This document shows positions 34,523-43,320 of a stretch of DNA of 64,000 nucleotides, one piece after another. This DNA comes from Verrucomicrobiota bacterium (GTDB lineage: Bacteria; Verrucomicrobiota; Verrucomicrobiia; Chthoniobacterales; Xiphinematobacteraceae): assembly GCA_023269545.1 (NCBI GenBank), contig JAHFTB010000006.1, forward strand, positions 58,782 through 122,781, read 5' to 3'. Position 1 is the stretch's first letter, and every line of letters starts with the position of its first letter. The notes under the pieces are model-generated. The model was not told the origin of the DNA. It was given only the letters and a program-made list of their open reading frames with translations, and did no database searches. The position numbers and the translations under genes were made by a program.

Positions 34523-35725
34523 ATGGCAAAAGAAGCATTTAAAAGAGATAAACCGCACGTTAATGTCGGCACTATCGGTCACGTTGACCATGGGAAGACG
34601 ACACTTACTGCTGCGATCACCACAGTCCTTTCCAAGCAAGGGAAAGCCCAAGCTAAAGCTTACGATCAAATCGATGCCGCTCCGGAAGAAAAGGAACGCG
34701 GTATTACCATTTCCACGGCACACGTGGAATATGAAAGCGACAACCGTCACTATGCCCACGTAGATTGTCCTGGGCATGCTGATTATGTGAAGAACATGAT
34801 CACTGGTGCCGCTCAGATGGATGGAGCGATCCTTGTGGTGAGTGCTGCTGATGGCCCCATGCCTCAGACACGCGAACACATCCTCCTTGCACGACAGGTA
34901 GGAGTTCCTTCCATTGTCGTATTCCTGAATAAGGTAGACATGGTAGATGATAAGGACCTCCTTGATTTGGTCGAAATGGAGGTACGTGAACTACTTTCCA
35001 AGTACGAATTCCCTGGAGATGATATTCCGATCATTAGGGGAAGCGCACTCAAGGCACTTAATGGAGATCCTGAGGGTGAAAAACAAATCCTTCAGTTGAT
35101 CGCAGCGATAGATGAATATATACCCACGCCGGAACGTCCGATCGATAAGCCATTTTTGATGCCGATTGAAGACGTCTTCAATATTGAAGGTCGTGGAACC
35201 GTTGCCACAGGACGTGTCGAACGGGGTATCCTTAAGAAGATGGAAGAAGTTGAAATCGTTGGTCTTCCGAAAAAAGGGGAAGAAGGCAAGATCAGGAAAA
35301 CAACTGTTACGGACATCGAAATGTTCCGCAAGTTTCTCGATGAAGCTCGTGCCGGAGATAACGTAGGTGTTTTACTCCGCGGTACGAAAAAGGAAGATAT
35401 CGAACGCGGGCAAGTAATTGCCAAACCCGGCTCGATTACTCCGCACAAAAAATTTAAAGCGGAAGTATATGTATTGAGTAAGGATGAGGGGGGACGGCAT
35501 ACGCCTTTCTTCACTAACTATCGTCCTCAATTCTACTTCCGTACTACCGACGTCACCGGCACGGTACACCTCCCTGAAGGGGTGGAAATGGTCATGCCTG
35601 GCGATAATATTTCAATTGAAGTTGAATTAATTACACCTATTGCAATGGAAAAAACCATCCGATTTGCTATCCGGGAAGGCGGCCGTACCGTAGGTGCAGG
35701 TCGTGTGTCGGAGGTTCTTGATTAA
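34523..35725 (+). CDS. tuf: Translation elongation factor Tu
   Basis: Delivers aminoacyl-tRNA to the ribosome. The start [28 protein letters not shown] contains the P-loop; D-C-P-G-H-A-D-Y and N-K-V-D-M are the other G motifs; the protein ends V-G-A-G-R-V-S-E-V. It has 400 residues. No Shine-Dalgarno sequence is obvious before the ATG. It is flanked by tRNA-Thr and tRNA-Trp and followed by secE and nusG, a classic cluster. Confidence 0.99.
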   Translation: MAKEAFKRDKPHVNVGTIGHVDHGKTTLTAAITTVLSKQGKAQAKAYDQIDAAPEEKERGITISTAHVEYESDNRHYAHVDCPGHADYVKNMITGAAQMDGAILVVSAADGPMPQTREHILLARQVGVPSIVVFLNKVDMVDDKDLLDLVEMEVRELLSKYEFPGDDIPIIRGSALKALNGDPEGEKQILQLIAAIDEYIPTPERPIDKPFLMPIEDVFNIEGRGTVATGRVERGILKKMEEVEIVGLPKKGEEGKIRKTTVTDIEMFRKFLDEARAGDNVGVLLRGTKKEDIERGQVIAKPGSITPHKKFKAEVYVLSKDEGGRHTPFFTNYRPQFYFRTTDVTGTVHLPEGVEMVMPGDNISIEVELITPIAMEKTIRFAIREGGRTVGAGRVSEVLD

Positions 35726-35752
35726 TTGCCGTTGTGTTTCTCACACGGTAAA

Positions 35753-35825
35753 AGGCCAGTAGCTCAATTGGTAGAGTAGCGGTCTCCAAAACCGTTGGTT
35801 GTGGGTTCGAGTCCCTCCTGGCCTG
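35753..35825 (+). tRNA. tRNA-Trp(CCA)
   Basis: Acceptor AGGCCAG pairs with CTGGCCT and the anticodon loop CTCCAAA gives CCA. The T-stem has one mismatch, and the 3' CCA is not encoded, unlike the other four tRNAs in the window. It lies between tuf and secE. Confidence 0.93.
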
Positions 35826-35918
35826 TATCACAAGATTTCTTTGAAAACGATGAAGCTAATGTTTGAAAAAATCGGAAACAAAGGCATAATCGGTTAGTAT
35901 TTAAGGTGATATAAGAAC

Positions 35919-36134
35919 ATGATCGGAAAAACTCGTAAGTTTCTTGGAGAGGTGAAATCTGAATTGGGAAAGGCCCAGTGGCCTTGGAATCCCCATGAGA
36001 AAGGTTTCAGACGTTATCGTGAACTGAGTGATTCCACTATTGTGGTGATCATTGCCATGCTTCTTTTAGGAGGCTACGTGGCAACTTTCGATCTGGTACT
36101 TGTAAATGTGGTAGCTTTTCTGACTACCCCCTAA
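35919..36134 (+). CDS. secE: Preprotein translocase subunit SecE
   Basis: Small essential subunit of the SecYEG channel. The 71-residue protein has the amphipathic segment F-L-G-E-V-K-S-E-L-G-K-A-Q-W-P and one transmembrane helix (V-V-I-I-A-M-L-L-L-G-G-Y-V-A). Its place between tRNA-Trp and nusG confirms the call. Confidence 0.95.
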   Translation: MIGKTRKFLGEVKSELGKAQWPWNPHEKGFRRYRELSDSTIVVIIAMLLLGGYVATFDLVLVNVVAFLTTP

Positions 36135-36222
36135 AAAATCTTTTCATTTTTTTCTTCACCCCTAGTCAGCCCAGAAGTTGACAGGATCCATTCGAAAAAT
36201 CGATTAACTAGGAGTCGTTAGG

Positions 36223-36786
36223 ATGCCTTTGGCCCCCAAAGATCAGTGGTACGTAGTGCAGGTTCTCTCCGGACAGGAGTTGAAAGTGCAAGAAAATATC
36301 CTCCGTCGAATTAAGACAGAGGAAATGTCGGACGTTATTTTTGACGTTTTAATTCCAACCGAACGGGTACAGGAAATCAAGCGAGGCAAAAAAACGGAAA
36401 CGACTCGAAAATTTTTCCCCGGTTATCTCATCGTGAATATGCATTTACTCACAGAGGATAATCAACTTGTAGAAAAGACCTGGTATTTTATCCGTGAGAC
36501 TACCGGCGTGATCGGCTTTGCCGGAAATAAGGATCGTCCTATTCCGATGCGAAAAAAAGAGGTGGATAGTATGCTAGCGCAAATGAAAGAGCGCGAGGAT
36601 ACTGTAAAACCTAAAATTAGTTTCGAAGTGGGAGACAAGGTCAAAGTGGCCGATGGTCCCTTCCAGAGTCAAAATGGAGTAGTCGAAGAAATTGATCCCA
36701 TACGTGGAAAATTACGCGTTTCAGTGAGCATTTTTGGACGAGATACCCCCGTGGAATTGGAGTATTGGCAGGTGGAAAGAGCCTAA
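36223..36786 (+). CDS. nusG: Transcription termination/antitermination protein NusG
   Basis: Binds RNA polymerase and affects elongation and Rho-dependent termination. The 187-residue protein has the N-terminal W-Y-V-V-Q-V-L-S-G-Q-E and F-F-P-G-Y-L-I-V segments, T-T-G-V-I-G-F-A-G, and the KOW motif F-E-V-G-D-K-V-K-V-A-D-G-P-F. A good AGGAG lies before the ATG. Unusually, the next gene is not rplK but pdxH; the L11 ribosomal operon has been separated from nusG here. Confidence 0.96.
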   Translation: MPLAPKDQWYVVQVLSGQELKVQENILRRIKTEEMSDVIFDVLIPTERVQEIKRGKKTETTRKFFPGYLIVNMHLLTEDNQLVEKTWYFIRETTGVIGFAGNKDRPIPMRKKEVDSMLAQMKEREDTVKPKISFEVGDKVKVADGPFQSQNGVVEEIDPIRGKLRVSVSIFGRDTPVELEYWQVERA

Positions 36787-36960
36787 TATTAGTTGACGGT
36801 GACGGTTCGGGGGGGGGTGCTTCGGAGAAGAGGGTGGTTTCCGATAATTGATGCTACCCCGGTGAATAGTTCACATGAAATATTGCTTGCTAACAAAGAA
36901 TCGCGAACTACCGCCCAGGAACTGGGCTTTCTGTCAGGGGAGCCAAGTGCATCACATTCA

Positions 36961-36989
36961 TGCTCATTGATATAGGAATTTTGCTATAG
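36961..36989 (-). repeat. Repeat family A copy directly before pdxH
   Basis: Read on the minus strand: TATAGCAAAATTCC then TATATCAATGAGCA. It ends 1 nt before the pdxH ATG, so this repeat forms the immediate 5' leader of pdxH and lies at the nusG-pdxH junction where usual gene order is broken. Confidence 0.7.
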
Positions 36990-36990
36990 T

Positions 36991-37638
36991 ATGAAGGAAA
37001 GTGATCTGGAAAATGAACGAAAAAATTATCTTCGTTCCTCTCTGAGCAGAACTGATCTTTTGCCAGATCCCATAGCCCAATTCCATCTTTGGTTGGATGA
37101 AGCTTTTGCTGCTCAATTGCTGGAACCCACAGCGATGATTTTGGCGACTGTTTCTTCGCAAGGTAAGCCTCTTACACGAACGGTCCTTCTTAAAGGAGTG
37201 GATCCACGCGGATTTATATTCTTTACCAATTTGGAAAGTCGCAAAGCCGAACATTTAAAAAAGAATGCTGCCGCCGCGCTTTCATTTTCCTGGCTTGCTT
37301 TGGAGCGACAGGTGGTAGTTACCGGTCACGCAATTCCTTTGTCTTCCAAGGAAGCTGAGCGATATTTTGCATCTCGTCCTCGCGAGAGTCAACTGTCCGC
37401 GTGGAGTTCTCCGCAAAGTCGGGTGATTCCTTCACGCGCATTTTTGGAGCAGCAGTGGAAAGTCAATAAGAATAAATTCGGTGAGGACAAAATTCCTTTA
37501 CCCCCCTTTTGGGGTGGGTTTTGTATAGCACCAGACACGGTCGAATTTTGGCAAGGAGGAAGGTATCGGCTGCATGATCGGTTGCAATACTGCAAAGATG
37601 TCCGGAACAATTGGGTCATTGAACGGTTAGCTCCATAA
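36991..37638 (+). CDS. pdxH: Pyridoxamine 5'-phosphate oxidase
   Basis: FMN enzyme that makes pyridoxal 5'-phosphate from the pyridoxine or pyridoxamine phosphates. The 215-residue protein shows L-D-E-A-F-A-A-Q-L-L-E-P-T-A-M-I-L-A-T-V, R-T-V-L-L-K-G-V-D-P-R-G-F-I-F-F-T-N, E-R-Q-V-V-V-T-G, S-R-P-R-E-S-Q-L-S-A-W-S-S-P-Q-S and the end F-W-Q-G-G-R-Y-R-L-H-D-R, all typical. The start codon touches a family A repeat and has no visible Shine-Dalgarno sequence. Confidence 0.95.
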   Translation: MKESDLENERKNYLRSSLSRTDLLPDPIAQFHLWLDEAFAAQLLEPTAMILATVSSQGKPLTRTVLLKGVDPRGFIFFTNLESRKAEHLKKNAAAALSFSWLALERQVVVTGHAIPLSSKEAERYFASRPRESQLSAWSSPQSRVIPSRAFLEQQWKVNKNKFGEDKIPLPPFWGGFCIAPDTVEFWQGGRYRLHDRLQYCKDVRNNWVIERLAP

Positions 37639-37703
37639 TATGCCGCTATATATTAAGCGCCAACTTTTCCAAACCACGAACTGCGAACTAATGTAAAACA
37701 GGC

Positions 37704-37737
37704 CAACCGGGCCAGATCTGTGGATATGGCCCGGTTG
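37704..37737. terminator. Hairpin between convergent pdxH and lipoprotein genes
   Basis: A 10-bp GC-rich stem (CAACCGGGCC with GGCCCGGTTG) with a 14-nt loop lies between two convergent genes. It lacks a long T-run, so it is a probable but not classic bidirectional terminator. Confidence 0.55.
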
Positions 37738-37793
37738 TTGCGCCTGATAAAAGATTTCAGGCAACTGATGTGAATATTTAAATAGGAAGCGTT

Positions 37794-38255
37794 TTAGGGA
37801 TATGCAACTGGCATGCCTGCTCCAATAAATTTGGCCATGCGTCCATTGATGTTTAACATGTTTCCTTGGTTCAGTGGGGAGGCGATATAAATAACATTTT
37901 TTCCAACGAGTTGATTTGCCTGGGTATCGTAGAGTAATATGGGGGTACCATTTCCGCGATTGCGATAGGCAGGAACCTCAACTGCAAAGTAGCGGATATT
38001 GCGTTTTTTCAACATGGCTCTTTGTCTGTCCGACAATTGGGCATAATAACCAGAGGCCCGATGAAGGGCCATTTTGGCATTGCGGTCACCAACCATTACT
38101 TTCGATGTGGTGTAAGGTCCTCCGGTGAGAGTGGAGGTCGCCATGGAAGGCGAATTGGTCATAGTTGAAGTGACGTTTCGGTAGGGTTCGCAACCTGTTG
38201 TTAATAGAGCTAGGGCTCCTATGATAGCGGTGGAGGTGGGGGTTTTATACTTCAT
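37794..38255 (-). CDS. Putative lipoprotein, 153 residues
   Basis: The N-terminus M-K-Y-K-T-P-T-S-T-A-I-I-G-A-L-A-L-L-T-T followed by G-C is a lipoprotein signal with lipobox L-T-T-G-C. A Ser/Thr-rich linker follows, then a region with R-Q-R-A-M-L-K-K-R-N-I-R-Y-F-A-V-E-V-P and I-L-L-Y-D-T-Q-A-N-Q-L-V-G-K-N-V-Y-like segments. I do not recognise the family. It is probably anchored in the outer membrane. It stands alone between a terminator-like hairpin and a glycosyltransferase gene. Confidence 0.75.
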   Translation of the reverse strand: MKYKTPTSTAIIGALALLTTGCEPYRNVTSTMTNSPSMATSTLTGGPYTTSKVMVGDRNAKMALHRASGYYAQLSDRQRAMLKKRNIRYFAVEVPAYRNRGNGTPILLYDTQANQLVGKNVIYIASPLNQGNMLNINGRMAKFIGAGMPVAYP

Positions 38256-38310
38256 ATGCTAAGTATCTCATACTTCATTAATAGTACAAGTTTTCAATAA
38301 TAATATTTAG

Positions 38311-39603
38311 TTAATTTTTGCGATATGTGCCGGAAGAGGTGAAAGTGAGGTTTTCCAGAAAATCGATTGTGCAACGGGTTGTATTTTCTGAGGATAACTG
38401 TTGTGCAAAGGCGGTACAGGCAGTGCGGATTTGCGGATGGGTAAGTAGAATATTCAGCTCTTTACTCACTTTTTCCGCTGTAAACTGTCTCAGGGAGGTG
38501 GTTCGGGCCACGCCAAGTTTGACAAGACGGGCCGCATTATCCGGTTGATCAAAACCGAAAGGCATTATTAATTGTGGAATGCCTGCAACTAATGCTTGAG
38601 ATAAAGTTCCTATTCCACCGTGATGAACCACTGCCTCTACTTTTGGAAAAAGCCACGAAAAAGGGATATAGTGACAGGAAAAAATATGGGGTGGCACTGG
38701 ATTGGGGAGGGAGATATGGGGGGGGGAGACCAATAGACCTCGGCGTTTAAGAAGTGCGCAAGCTTGTATACTGGTTTCAAAAAATTTCCCCGGATGTTTC
38801 ATTCCACTTCCGAGAGTAAAAAGAATTGGAGGAGAGCCTGAGTGAAGAAATTTTTCCAGATCATCAAGGATCCGAATGTGCGGATCTGTGTCGTGGAGAG
38901 GAAAGCCGGATTGGGTCCACGGCATAGGCCAGTCTGGTCGGGGAGTGGAAAACCATTTCGGGAATAGACAGAGTATTCCATCGGGTGAATGCCACCATTC
39001 ATTTAAGATATGTTTTGGAGGGAGAATTTGCTGAGTCCAACAAGCTTGGCGAATGCCCGGGCCGGCATAAAAATCGATTGGAGTAGGCATATGGTGGAAA
39101 AAACGTTGCCAGATCCAATGGAGGGCTCCCATCCATTCAAATCCGCTTCGCATTCCAGGGGTTTCATGAATACTTTGAATTGCACAGGGCTGGAGGTGGA
39201 CTGTGCCAAGAGGAAGATTCAATTTTTCGCGTGCCAGCCGAGCACCAAAAGCAGTGGAGGGAGCTACAATAACGTTTTGCATGTCGGAACGCTGACATGC
39301 TTGAATTGTGCTAAAGATGCGCTCGGTCCACTGACCAACGAACGTAAAAAGAAGTCGTAATCCGTCCCATGGATGCCAGAGTCGAGGGTTTTGATAGACC
39401 GCTTCGATCTCAGCCGGATTTTCAATGGAGAGGTATTTTAGGTCATTGGTATTCCATGGCCTTTCTATAGCGGTAATAGGAATAAGAGTGACCTCGTGTC
39501 CTCGGTTGCGCAGTAGGTGACCGATCCAGAGAAAGGGGTTGATGTCTCCGGTCGTACCCAACGGAATAAGAATGAAATGCTTAGGAATTTTGCTATATCT
39601 CAT
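38311..39603 (-). CDS. Glycosyltransferase of the GT1/GT28 (UGT-like) type
   Basis: The 430-residue GT-B protein starts F-I-L-I-P-L-G-T-T-G-D-I-N-P-F-L-W-I-G, the usual start of sterol/macrolide glucosyltransferase-like enzymes, and the donor domain has V-V-H-H-G-G-I-G-T-L-S-Q-A-L-V-A-G-I-P-Q and P-F-G-F-D-Q-P-D-N-A-A-R. It may glycosylate a lipid or secondary metabolite. The first codons, M-R-Y-S-K-I-P, are encoded by a partial family A repeat; no other ATG lies near, so the repeat seems to supply the start codon. Confidence 0.87.
   Translation of the reverse strand: MRYSKIPKHFILIPLGTTGDINPFLWIGHLLRNRGHEVTLIPITAIERPWNTNDLKYLSIENPAEIEAVYQNPRLWHPWDGLRLLFTFVGQWTERIFSTIQACQRSDMQNVIVAPSTAFGARLAREKLNLPLGTVHLQPCAIQSIHETPGMRSGFEWMGALHWIWQRFFHHMPTPIDFYAGPGIRQACWTQQILPPKHILNEWWHSPDGILCLFPKWFSTPRPDWPMPWTQSGFPLHDTDPHIRILDDLEKFLHSGSPPILFTLGSGMKHPGKFFETSIQACALLKRRGLLVSPPHISLPNPVPPHIFSCHYIPFSWLFPKVEAVVHHGGIGTLSQALVAGIPQLIMPFGFDQPDNAARLVKLGVARTTSLRQFTAEKVSKELNILLTHPQIRTACTAFAQQLSSENTTRCTIDFLENLTFTSSGTYRKN
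39583..39597 (-). repeat. Partial family A repeat at a gene start
   Basis: On the minus strand the string TATAGCAAAATTCCT matches the left half of family A. It forms codons 3-7 of the glycosyltransferase gene and is followed on the plus strand, after 9 nt, by a family B hairpin. Confidence 0.55.
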
Positions 39604-39606
39604 ATA

Positions 39607-39670
39607 CAGGACTTACGCAGGATTTCAGAGAAAAGCTCGCTCGTTTGCCCCTGTGTTTGCGTCAGTCCTG
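39607..39670 (+). repeat. Repeat family B, copy 3
   Basis: Begins CAGGACTTACGCAGG and ends TTGCGTCAGTCCTG. Terminal inverted repeats are clear (CAGGACTTACGCA against TGCGTCAGTCCTG, one mismatch). It abuts the partial family A copy upstream of the glycosyltransferase. Confidence 0.8.
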
Positions 39671-39682
39671 ATACAATTATTT

Positions 39683-39728
39683 ACGAAAAAACCCCGACCG
39701 GATATGTGATTCGGTCGGGGTTTTTCGT
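39683..39728. terminator. Strong intrinsic terminator
   Basis: ACGAAAAAACCCCGACCG pairs with CGGTCGGGGTTTTTCGT around an 11-nt loop. The stem is GC-rich and flanked by A and T tracts, so it can end transcription in both directions. Both flanking genes are on the minus strand; it lies downstream of the outer-membrane protein gene and should end its transcript. Confidence 0.88.
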
Positions 39729-39753
39729 CCCTTAAACAGGCAATTCAGAGGTT

Positions 39754-40290
39754 TTAGAAGATAATGCGAACACCACCGCGTATGAGACCGAACGAGTTAG
39801 CTCTCGATACGATCACACCACGGCCATCTGTAAAGAAGCCCAGATGACGCCAGGGACGCCATTCTACGCCAGCGCCCACTTGGACGTTTCCGTAGTTACG
39901 GCCATCCAAATTAGCGCCACCACCTACTAACAAGTAAGGTGCCAAATTCCAGGAGCAGATAGGATAGCGAATTTGGAAGATACCTGAGAAGTTCTGTTCC
40001 GTATATCTGTGCTTACTTCCGGTCCACCATGCTTCTACCCCTAAGCCAAAGTATCTTAGGAAGTAATAAGTGGCGCCCACACCACCACCTATGCCGGGGG
40101 GAATAGCACGATTTCTAACTGCAGCCAAACCGGCCATAAAACCATCCAGCTGGAACTCGTAGTCGCGGAATACACATTCTTCGACGGGAGCTTTGTATTG
40201 TTTTTGCATGACTTTGTACTCCCCGGCATTTGCAAAGGATACTGTTAATGCTAGGGCCGGGACCAGCATGAGGTATTTGGTGAGCTTCAT
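39754..40290 (-). CDS. Outer-membrane beta-barrel-like protein
   Basis: The 178-residue precursor has a signal peptide M-K-L-T-K-Y-L-M-L-V-P-A-L-A-L-T-V-S-F-A ending near A-N-A-G. The mature part alternates short Gly/aromatic-rich strands (V-G-A-T-Y-Y-F-L-R-Y-F-G-L-G-V-E-A-W-W, L-A-P-Y-L-L-V-G-G-G-A, V-Q-V-G-A-G-V-E-W-R-P-W) and ends G-V-R-I-I-F with a terminal Phe, as is common in outer-membrane barrels. I chose the ATG at 40290; the upstream in-frame GTG/ATG codons precede no signal. A strong terminator follows. The ligand is unknown. Confidence 0.8.
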   Translation of the reverse strand: MKLTKYLMLVPALALTVSFANAGEYKVMQKQYKAPVEECVFRDYEFQLDGFMAGLAAVRNRAIPPGIGGGVGATYYFLRYFGLGVEAWWTGSKHRYTEQNFSGIFQIRYPICSWNLAPYLLVGGGANLDGRNYGNVQVGAGVEWRPWRHLGFFTDGRGVIVSRANSFGLIRGGVRIIF

Positions 40291-40464
40291 AATGATTGGG
40301 TAGGCATATATTTTTAACATGCGTGGGGCTTGGATAAAACATATGTATCGCGATGTCAACTATTTGTGTAATAAAATGGAAAATTACTGATTAAATGCCA
40401 CCCGATGCTGTTTCAAAATTGGAAAGCAATTCGTATTAAAGTCGGAAAAGACGATTCGCCTCTG

Positions 40465-40493
40465 ATATCGCGAAGCCAGTATAAAATGAGTGC
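40465..40493 (+). repeat. Repeat family A copy
   Basis: Reads ATATCGCGAAGCCAG then TATAAAATGAGTGC, close to the consensus. It lies between the outer-membrane protein gene and tRNA-His, just after the 3' end of the tRNA. Confidence 0.75.
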
Positions 40494-40512
40494 TTGAGAA
40501 AAAGCAGAAAAA

Positions 40513-40588
40513 TGGGGTGGCTGACGGGATTCGAACCCGCAACATCCAGAACCACAATCTGGAGCTCTGCCGTTGAGCTACAGCCACC
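40513..40588 (-). tRNA. tRNA-His(GTG)
   Basis: On the minus strand the acceptor GTGGCTG pairs with CAGCCAC, with the extra G at position -1 opposite C73 that marks tRNA-His. The anticodon arm CCAGA-TTGTGGT-TCTGG gives GTG. CCA is encoded. Confidence 0.96.
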
Positions 40589-40601
40589 ATCTCAGAATTT
40601 C

Positions 40602-40687
40602 TAACTGACGTGACGCCCTTTGAGGAGCTCTGGGAGCAAAAAAACCATTTTAGCCTACAAGGTTTCCCTTTTTTTCGTCACATCAAC
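40602..40687 (+). repeat. Repeat family C, copy 3
   Basis: Matches copies at 13184-13269 and 18896-18981 along its length, from TAACTGACGTGACGCCC to CGTCACATCAAC. It starts 14 nt upstream of the tRNA-His gene's 5' end. Confidence 0.8.
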
Positions 40688-41118
40688 TTTCTAAGCAGGA
40701 AAATATGCTCAGAACGCGCTACAATGATGGCCGGCATTCACCAATTGTCAATCTCCAGGTGACCCAGGAATCCTTTTTAGTGGTGTTCGAAATAGGGGAT
40801 GGATACATTTTCCTATGCGCAAGCAACAGGTTGTGAATTATTTGATAAAGTGGGAGGGGATGTTCACTTTTGCCTTGGCAGGCGTTGGCTGTATCTCCCC
40901 ACACCGCTTGGTATTATATTCCATTAGGAACTCAACGTTTTCCACCTAAGTCAAAAGAAGTGATGATTCCTGTTTTGGAACATCCGGCGAAATGCCCCCC
41001 TCCCTGGTTATTACCGTCCAGTGGAGGAAACTCTTACCTCAGTGCAGGCGAAAATGATCGTTTTTCATTGAGAAATAAAGAGACTGGAATGTTTTTTTCG
41101 AAGTGATTTTATTTTCCC
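40688..41118. other. Region with only short open frames, possibly a decayed gene
   Basis: Between the family C repeat and queH several short plus-strand frames follow each other in different phases: one from about 40706 (44 codons), one from about 40798, and one at 40870-41106 (78 codons, P-W-Q-A-L-A-V-S-P-H-T-A-W-Y-Y-I-P). None matches a family I know. They may be pieces of one frameshifted gene or chance. Confidence 0.35.
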
Positions 41119-41799
41119 ATGAGTCAAGGATTTCAGAATGAACGACAGATGCTTATTCTTCCAGAAGGGAAACAAAAGGTGCTTTTGCATTCCTGCTGTG
41201 CTCCCTGTTCTGGGGAGGTGATGGAAGCTTTACAGGCTTCTGGGATTGAATTTAGCATCTATTTTTATAATCCTAATATCCATCCGCGCACTGAATACGA
41301 TCTGCGTAAGACGGAAAATATCCGGTTTGCAGAAAATAAAGGTATTTCGTTTATTGATGCGGATTACGATACCGACAACTGGTTTGCGCGAGTCAAAGGT
41401 TTGGAATGGGCTCCGGAGAGAGGTGAGCGTTGTACCAGATGCTTTGACATGAGATTCGAACGTACAGCGCTCTATGCCTATGAACATGGATTTCCCCTGA
41501 TCACAAGTTGCTTGGGTATTTCTCGCTGGAAGGATATGGACCAAATCAATGGCTGCGGAAATCGAGCTGCCTCTCGTTACCCTGGAATGACTTATTGGAC
41601 CTTTAACTGGCGAAAAAAGGGAGGTTCTCAGCGTATGATCGAGATCTCCAAAAGAGAAAATTTTTATCAGCAGGAATACTGTGGATGCGTGTATTCCCTG
41701 CGAGATACGAATCGTGCCAGGGAAAGCCGAGGAATGAAACGGATCCGAATTGGTGAAAAATATTATGGTTCCTCGCCTCAAGCTTCCGATGCTTTGTAA
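41119..41799 (+). CDS. queH: Epoxyqueuosine reductase QueH
   Basis: Reduces epoxyqueuosine in tRNA to queuosine, the last step of queuosine synthesis. The 226-residue protein has the start [12 protein letters not shown] with the conserved Cys pair, [22 protein letters not shown] with a second Cys pair, [10 protein letters not shown] and Y-C-G-C-V-Y-S-L near the end. It is the non-homologous alternative to QueG. It lies 51 nt before the GlcD-like gene on the same strand. Confidence 0.93.
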   Translation: MSQGFQNERQMLILPEGKQKVLLHSCCAPCSGEVMEALQASGIEFSIYFYNPNIHPRTEYDLRKTENIRFAENKGISFIDADYDTDNWFARVKGLEWAPERGERCTRCFDMRFERTALYAYEHGFPLITSCLGISRWKDMDQINGCGNRAASRYPGMTYWTFNWRKKGGSQRMIEISKRENFYQQEYCGCVYSLRDTNRARESRGMKRIRIGEKYYGSSPQASDAL

Positions 41800-41850
41800 G
41801 CCCATACAGCGATTTAAAAACGTGCAAATACCGGATCATACGAAAAGAGC

Positions 41851-43269
41851 GTGAAAAAAATCAGGCAGCCTCCCTCTCTCCGACATATCGTTGCCGCTAG
41901 TCGAGCCATGGCACTTGTGTTGAAACGGAGCTTGGGGCGGGATCGAGTAGTTACCGATGCAAGCCGCCTGGCCGCTTGGGGAGGGGACAAATGGTTCGCT
42001 TCGCAAGCGCCTGATCTGGTGCTGATACCGCAAGATGCCGAAGAAGTGGCAGAAGCCCTTCGCCTTGCCAATGAATATCAAGTTCCAGTGACTCCACGGG
42101 GCGCTGGCTATGGATATGTGGGCGGCTGTGTTCCAGCGCGCGGAGGAATGGTAATTACCACCGAACGAATGAACTCTATTTTGGAAATTCATCCACAAAA
42201 TTTCATAGCAATCGTACAGCCGGGAGTGATTACCGGAGATTTGCAGCGACGGGTGGAGGCAAAAAAACTTTTTTATCCACCCGACCCCGCAAGTTTAAAA
42301 AACTGCAGCATTGGAGGAAATATTGCGACGAATGCAGGAGGACCCCGTTGTTTAAAATACGGTGTCACTCGCAATTACATATTGGGACTTCAAGTAGCGC
42401 TGATGGATGGTACCCTGGTGCGATTGGGAGGGTGTACACACAAAAATAAAGCGGGATTCGATTTGGTGAGTTTATTTGTGGGTTCTGAAGGACTTTTGGG
42501 AATTATAACGGAATCGATTCTTAAGCTACTGCCGTTACCTCCGGCACAAGCGGTCATATCAGCAGGCTTTATCAGCATGAAGGCTGCTGCGACAGCTGTT
42601 CAATCGATTTTTTCCGCAGGTTTTCTTCCCTCCGCAGTCGAAGTAGCGGATGCCTTTACTTTAAAGGCAGCGCGCCAAACCGATCACATCAAAAACATTC
42701 CGACTGGCAATGCATATATTTTGATAGAAGTGGATGGTCAAATTACATCCGTACGTTCCGAAATGCGCGCCATTGTGCGACTGCTCCGGAGTAAGGGTGC
42801 GAGGAATATAGCCACCGCGGCAACCCCAGTGGAATGTGATGCACTGTGGGATATCCGCCGAGGATTTTCCTTTGCGTTACGAGATACCGGCCTTACAAAA
42901 CTTAATGAGGATATTGTTGTTCCAAGGGGCCGTCTTGTGGACTTAGTTCATTTGGCCACCCGTCTTCAAAAATCGAGTGGATTTCCTATTGCATGCTTTG
43001 GACATGCGGGGGATGGCAATATCCATGTGAATATTATGGCTGCTAACTACCTTCTTCCCGAGGTATCCAGTCAAGTACAGACGGTTCTTAACGAATTGTT
43101 TGAGCAGGTATTAGCATGGGGAGGGAGTATCACGGGGGAGCATGGTATAGGCTTAGCCAAGCTTCCATGGTGGCCCCAAGCCATATCCGCGGAATCTCAT
43201 GCATTGCATCAAGCGATTAAGACAGCGGTGGATCCCCAAGGCCTGCTCAATCCAGGTAAATTTGTTTGA
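41851..43269 (+). CDS. FAD-linked oxidase, GlcD-like (glycolate or D-lactate oxidase subunit)
   Basis: The 472-residue protein has the FAD-binding-4 domain (V-T-P-R-G-A-G-Y-G-Y-V-G-G-C-V-P and D-P-A-S-L-K-N-C-S-I-G-G-N-I-A-T-N-A-G-G) and the C-terminal oxidase domain with C-F-G-H-A-G-D-G-N-I-H-V-N and G-E-H-G-I-G-L-A-K. It oxidises a 2-hydroxy acid, likely glycolate to glyoxylate or D-lactate to pyruvate. The start is GTG. No glcE or glcF is adjacent, so if it is a glycolate oxidase its partners lie elsewhere. With malate synthase G in the same window, a glycolate route is plausible. Confidence 0.88.
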   Translation: MKKIRQPPSLRHIVAASRAMALVLKRSLGRDRVVTDASRLAAWGGDKWFASQAPDLVLIPQDAEEVAEALRLANEYQVPVTPRGAGYGYVGGCVPARGGMVITTERMNSILEIHPQNFIAIVQPGVITGDLQRRVEAKKLFYPPDPASLKNCSIGGNIATNAGGPRCLKYGVTRNYILGLQVALMDGTLVRLGGCTHKNKAGFDLVSLFVGSEGLLGIITESILKLLPLPPAQAVISAGFISMKAAATAVQSIFSAGFLPSAVEVADAFTLKAARQTDHIKNIPTGNAYILIEVDGQITSVRSEMRAIVRLLRSKGARNIATAATPVECDALWDIRRGFSFALRDTGLTKLNEDIVVPRGRLVDLVHLATRLQKSSGFPIACFGHAGDGNIHVNIMAANYLLPEVSSQVQTVLNELFEQVLAWGGSITGEHGIGLAKLPWWPQAISAESHALHQAIKTAVDPQGLLNPGKFV

Positions 43270-43273
43270 ATAG

Positions 43274-43306
43274 CCCCTGAGACTATTAACGGTCTCATAA
43301 AGGGGG
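43274..43306. terminator. Hairpin between convergent GlcD-like and L,D-transpeptidase genes
   Basis: CCCCTGAGAC pairs with GTCTCATAAAGGGG, with a short interior bulge, between two convergent genes. There is no long T-run, so this is a probable terminator of moderate strength. Confidence 0.5.
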
Positions 43307-43320
43307 GTAGTACGACAGCT

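Noticed and set aside
36793..36975. A 60-codon frame after nusG as a remnant of rplK
   Set aside because: The translation has none of the L11 segments; it crosses a G-run and a family A repeat.
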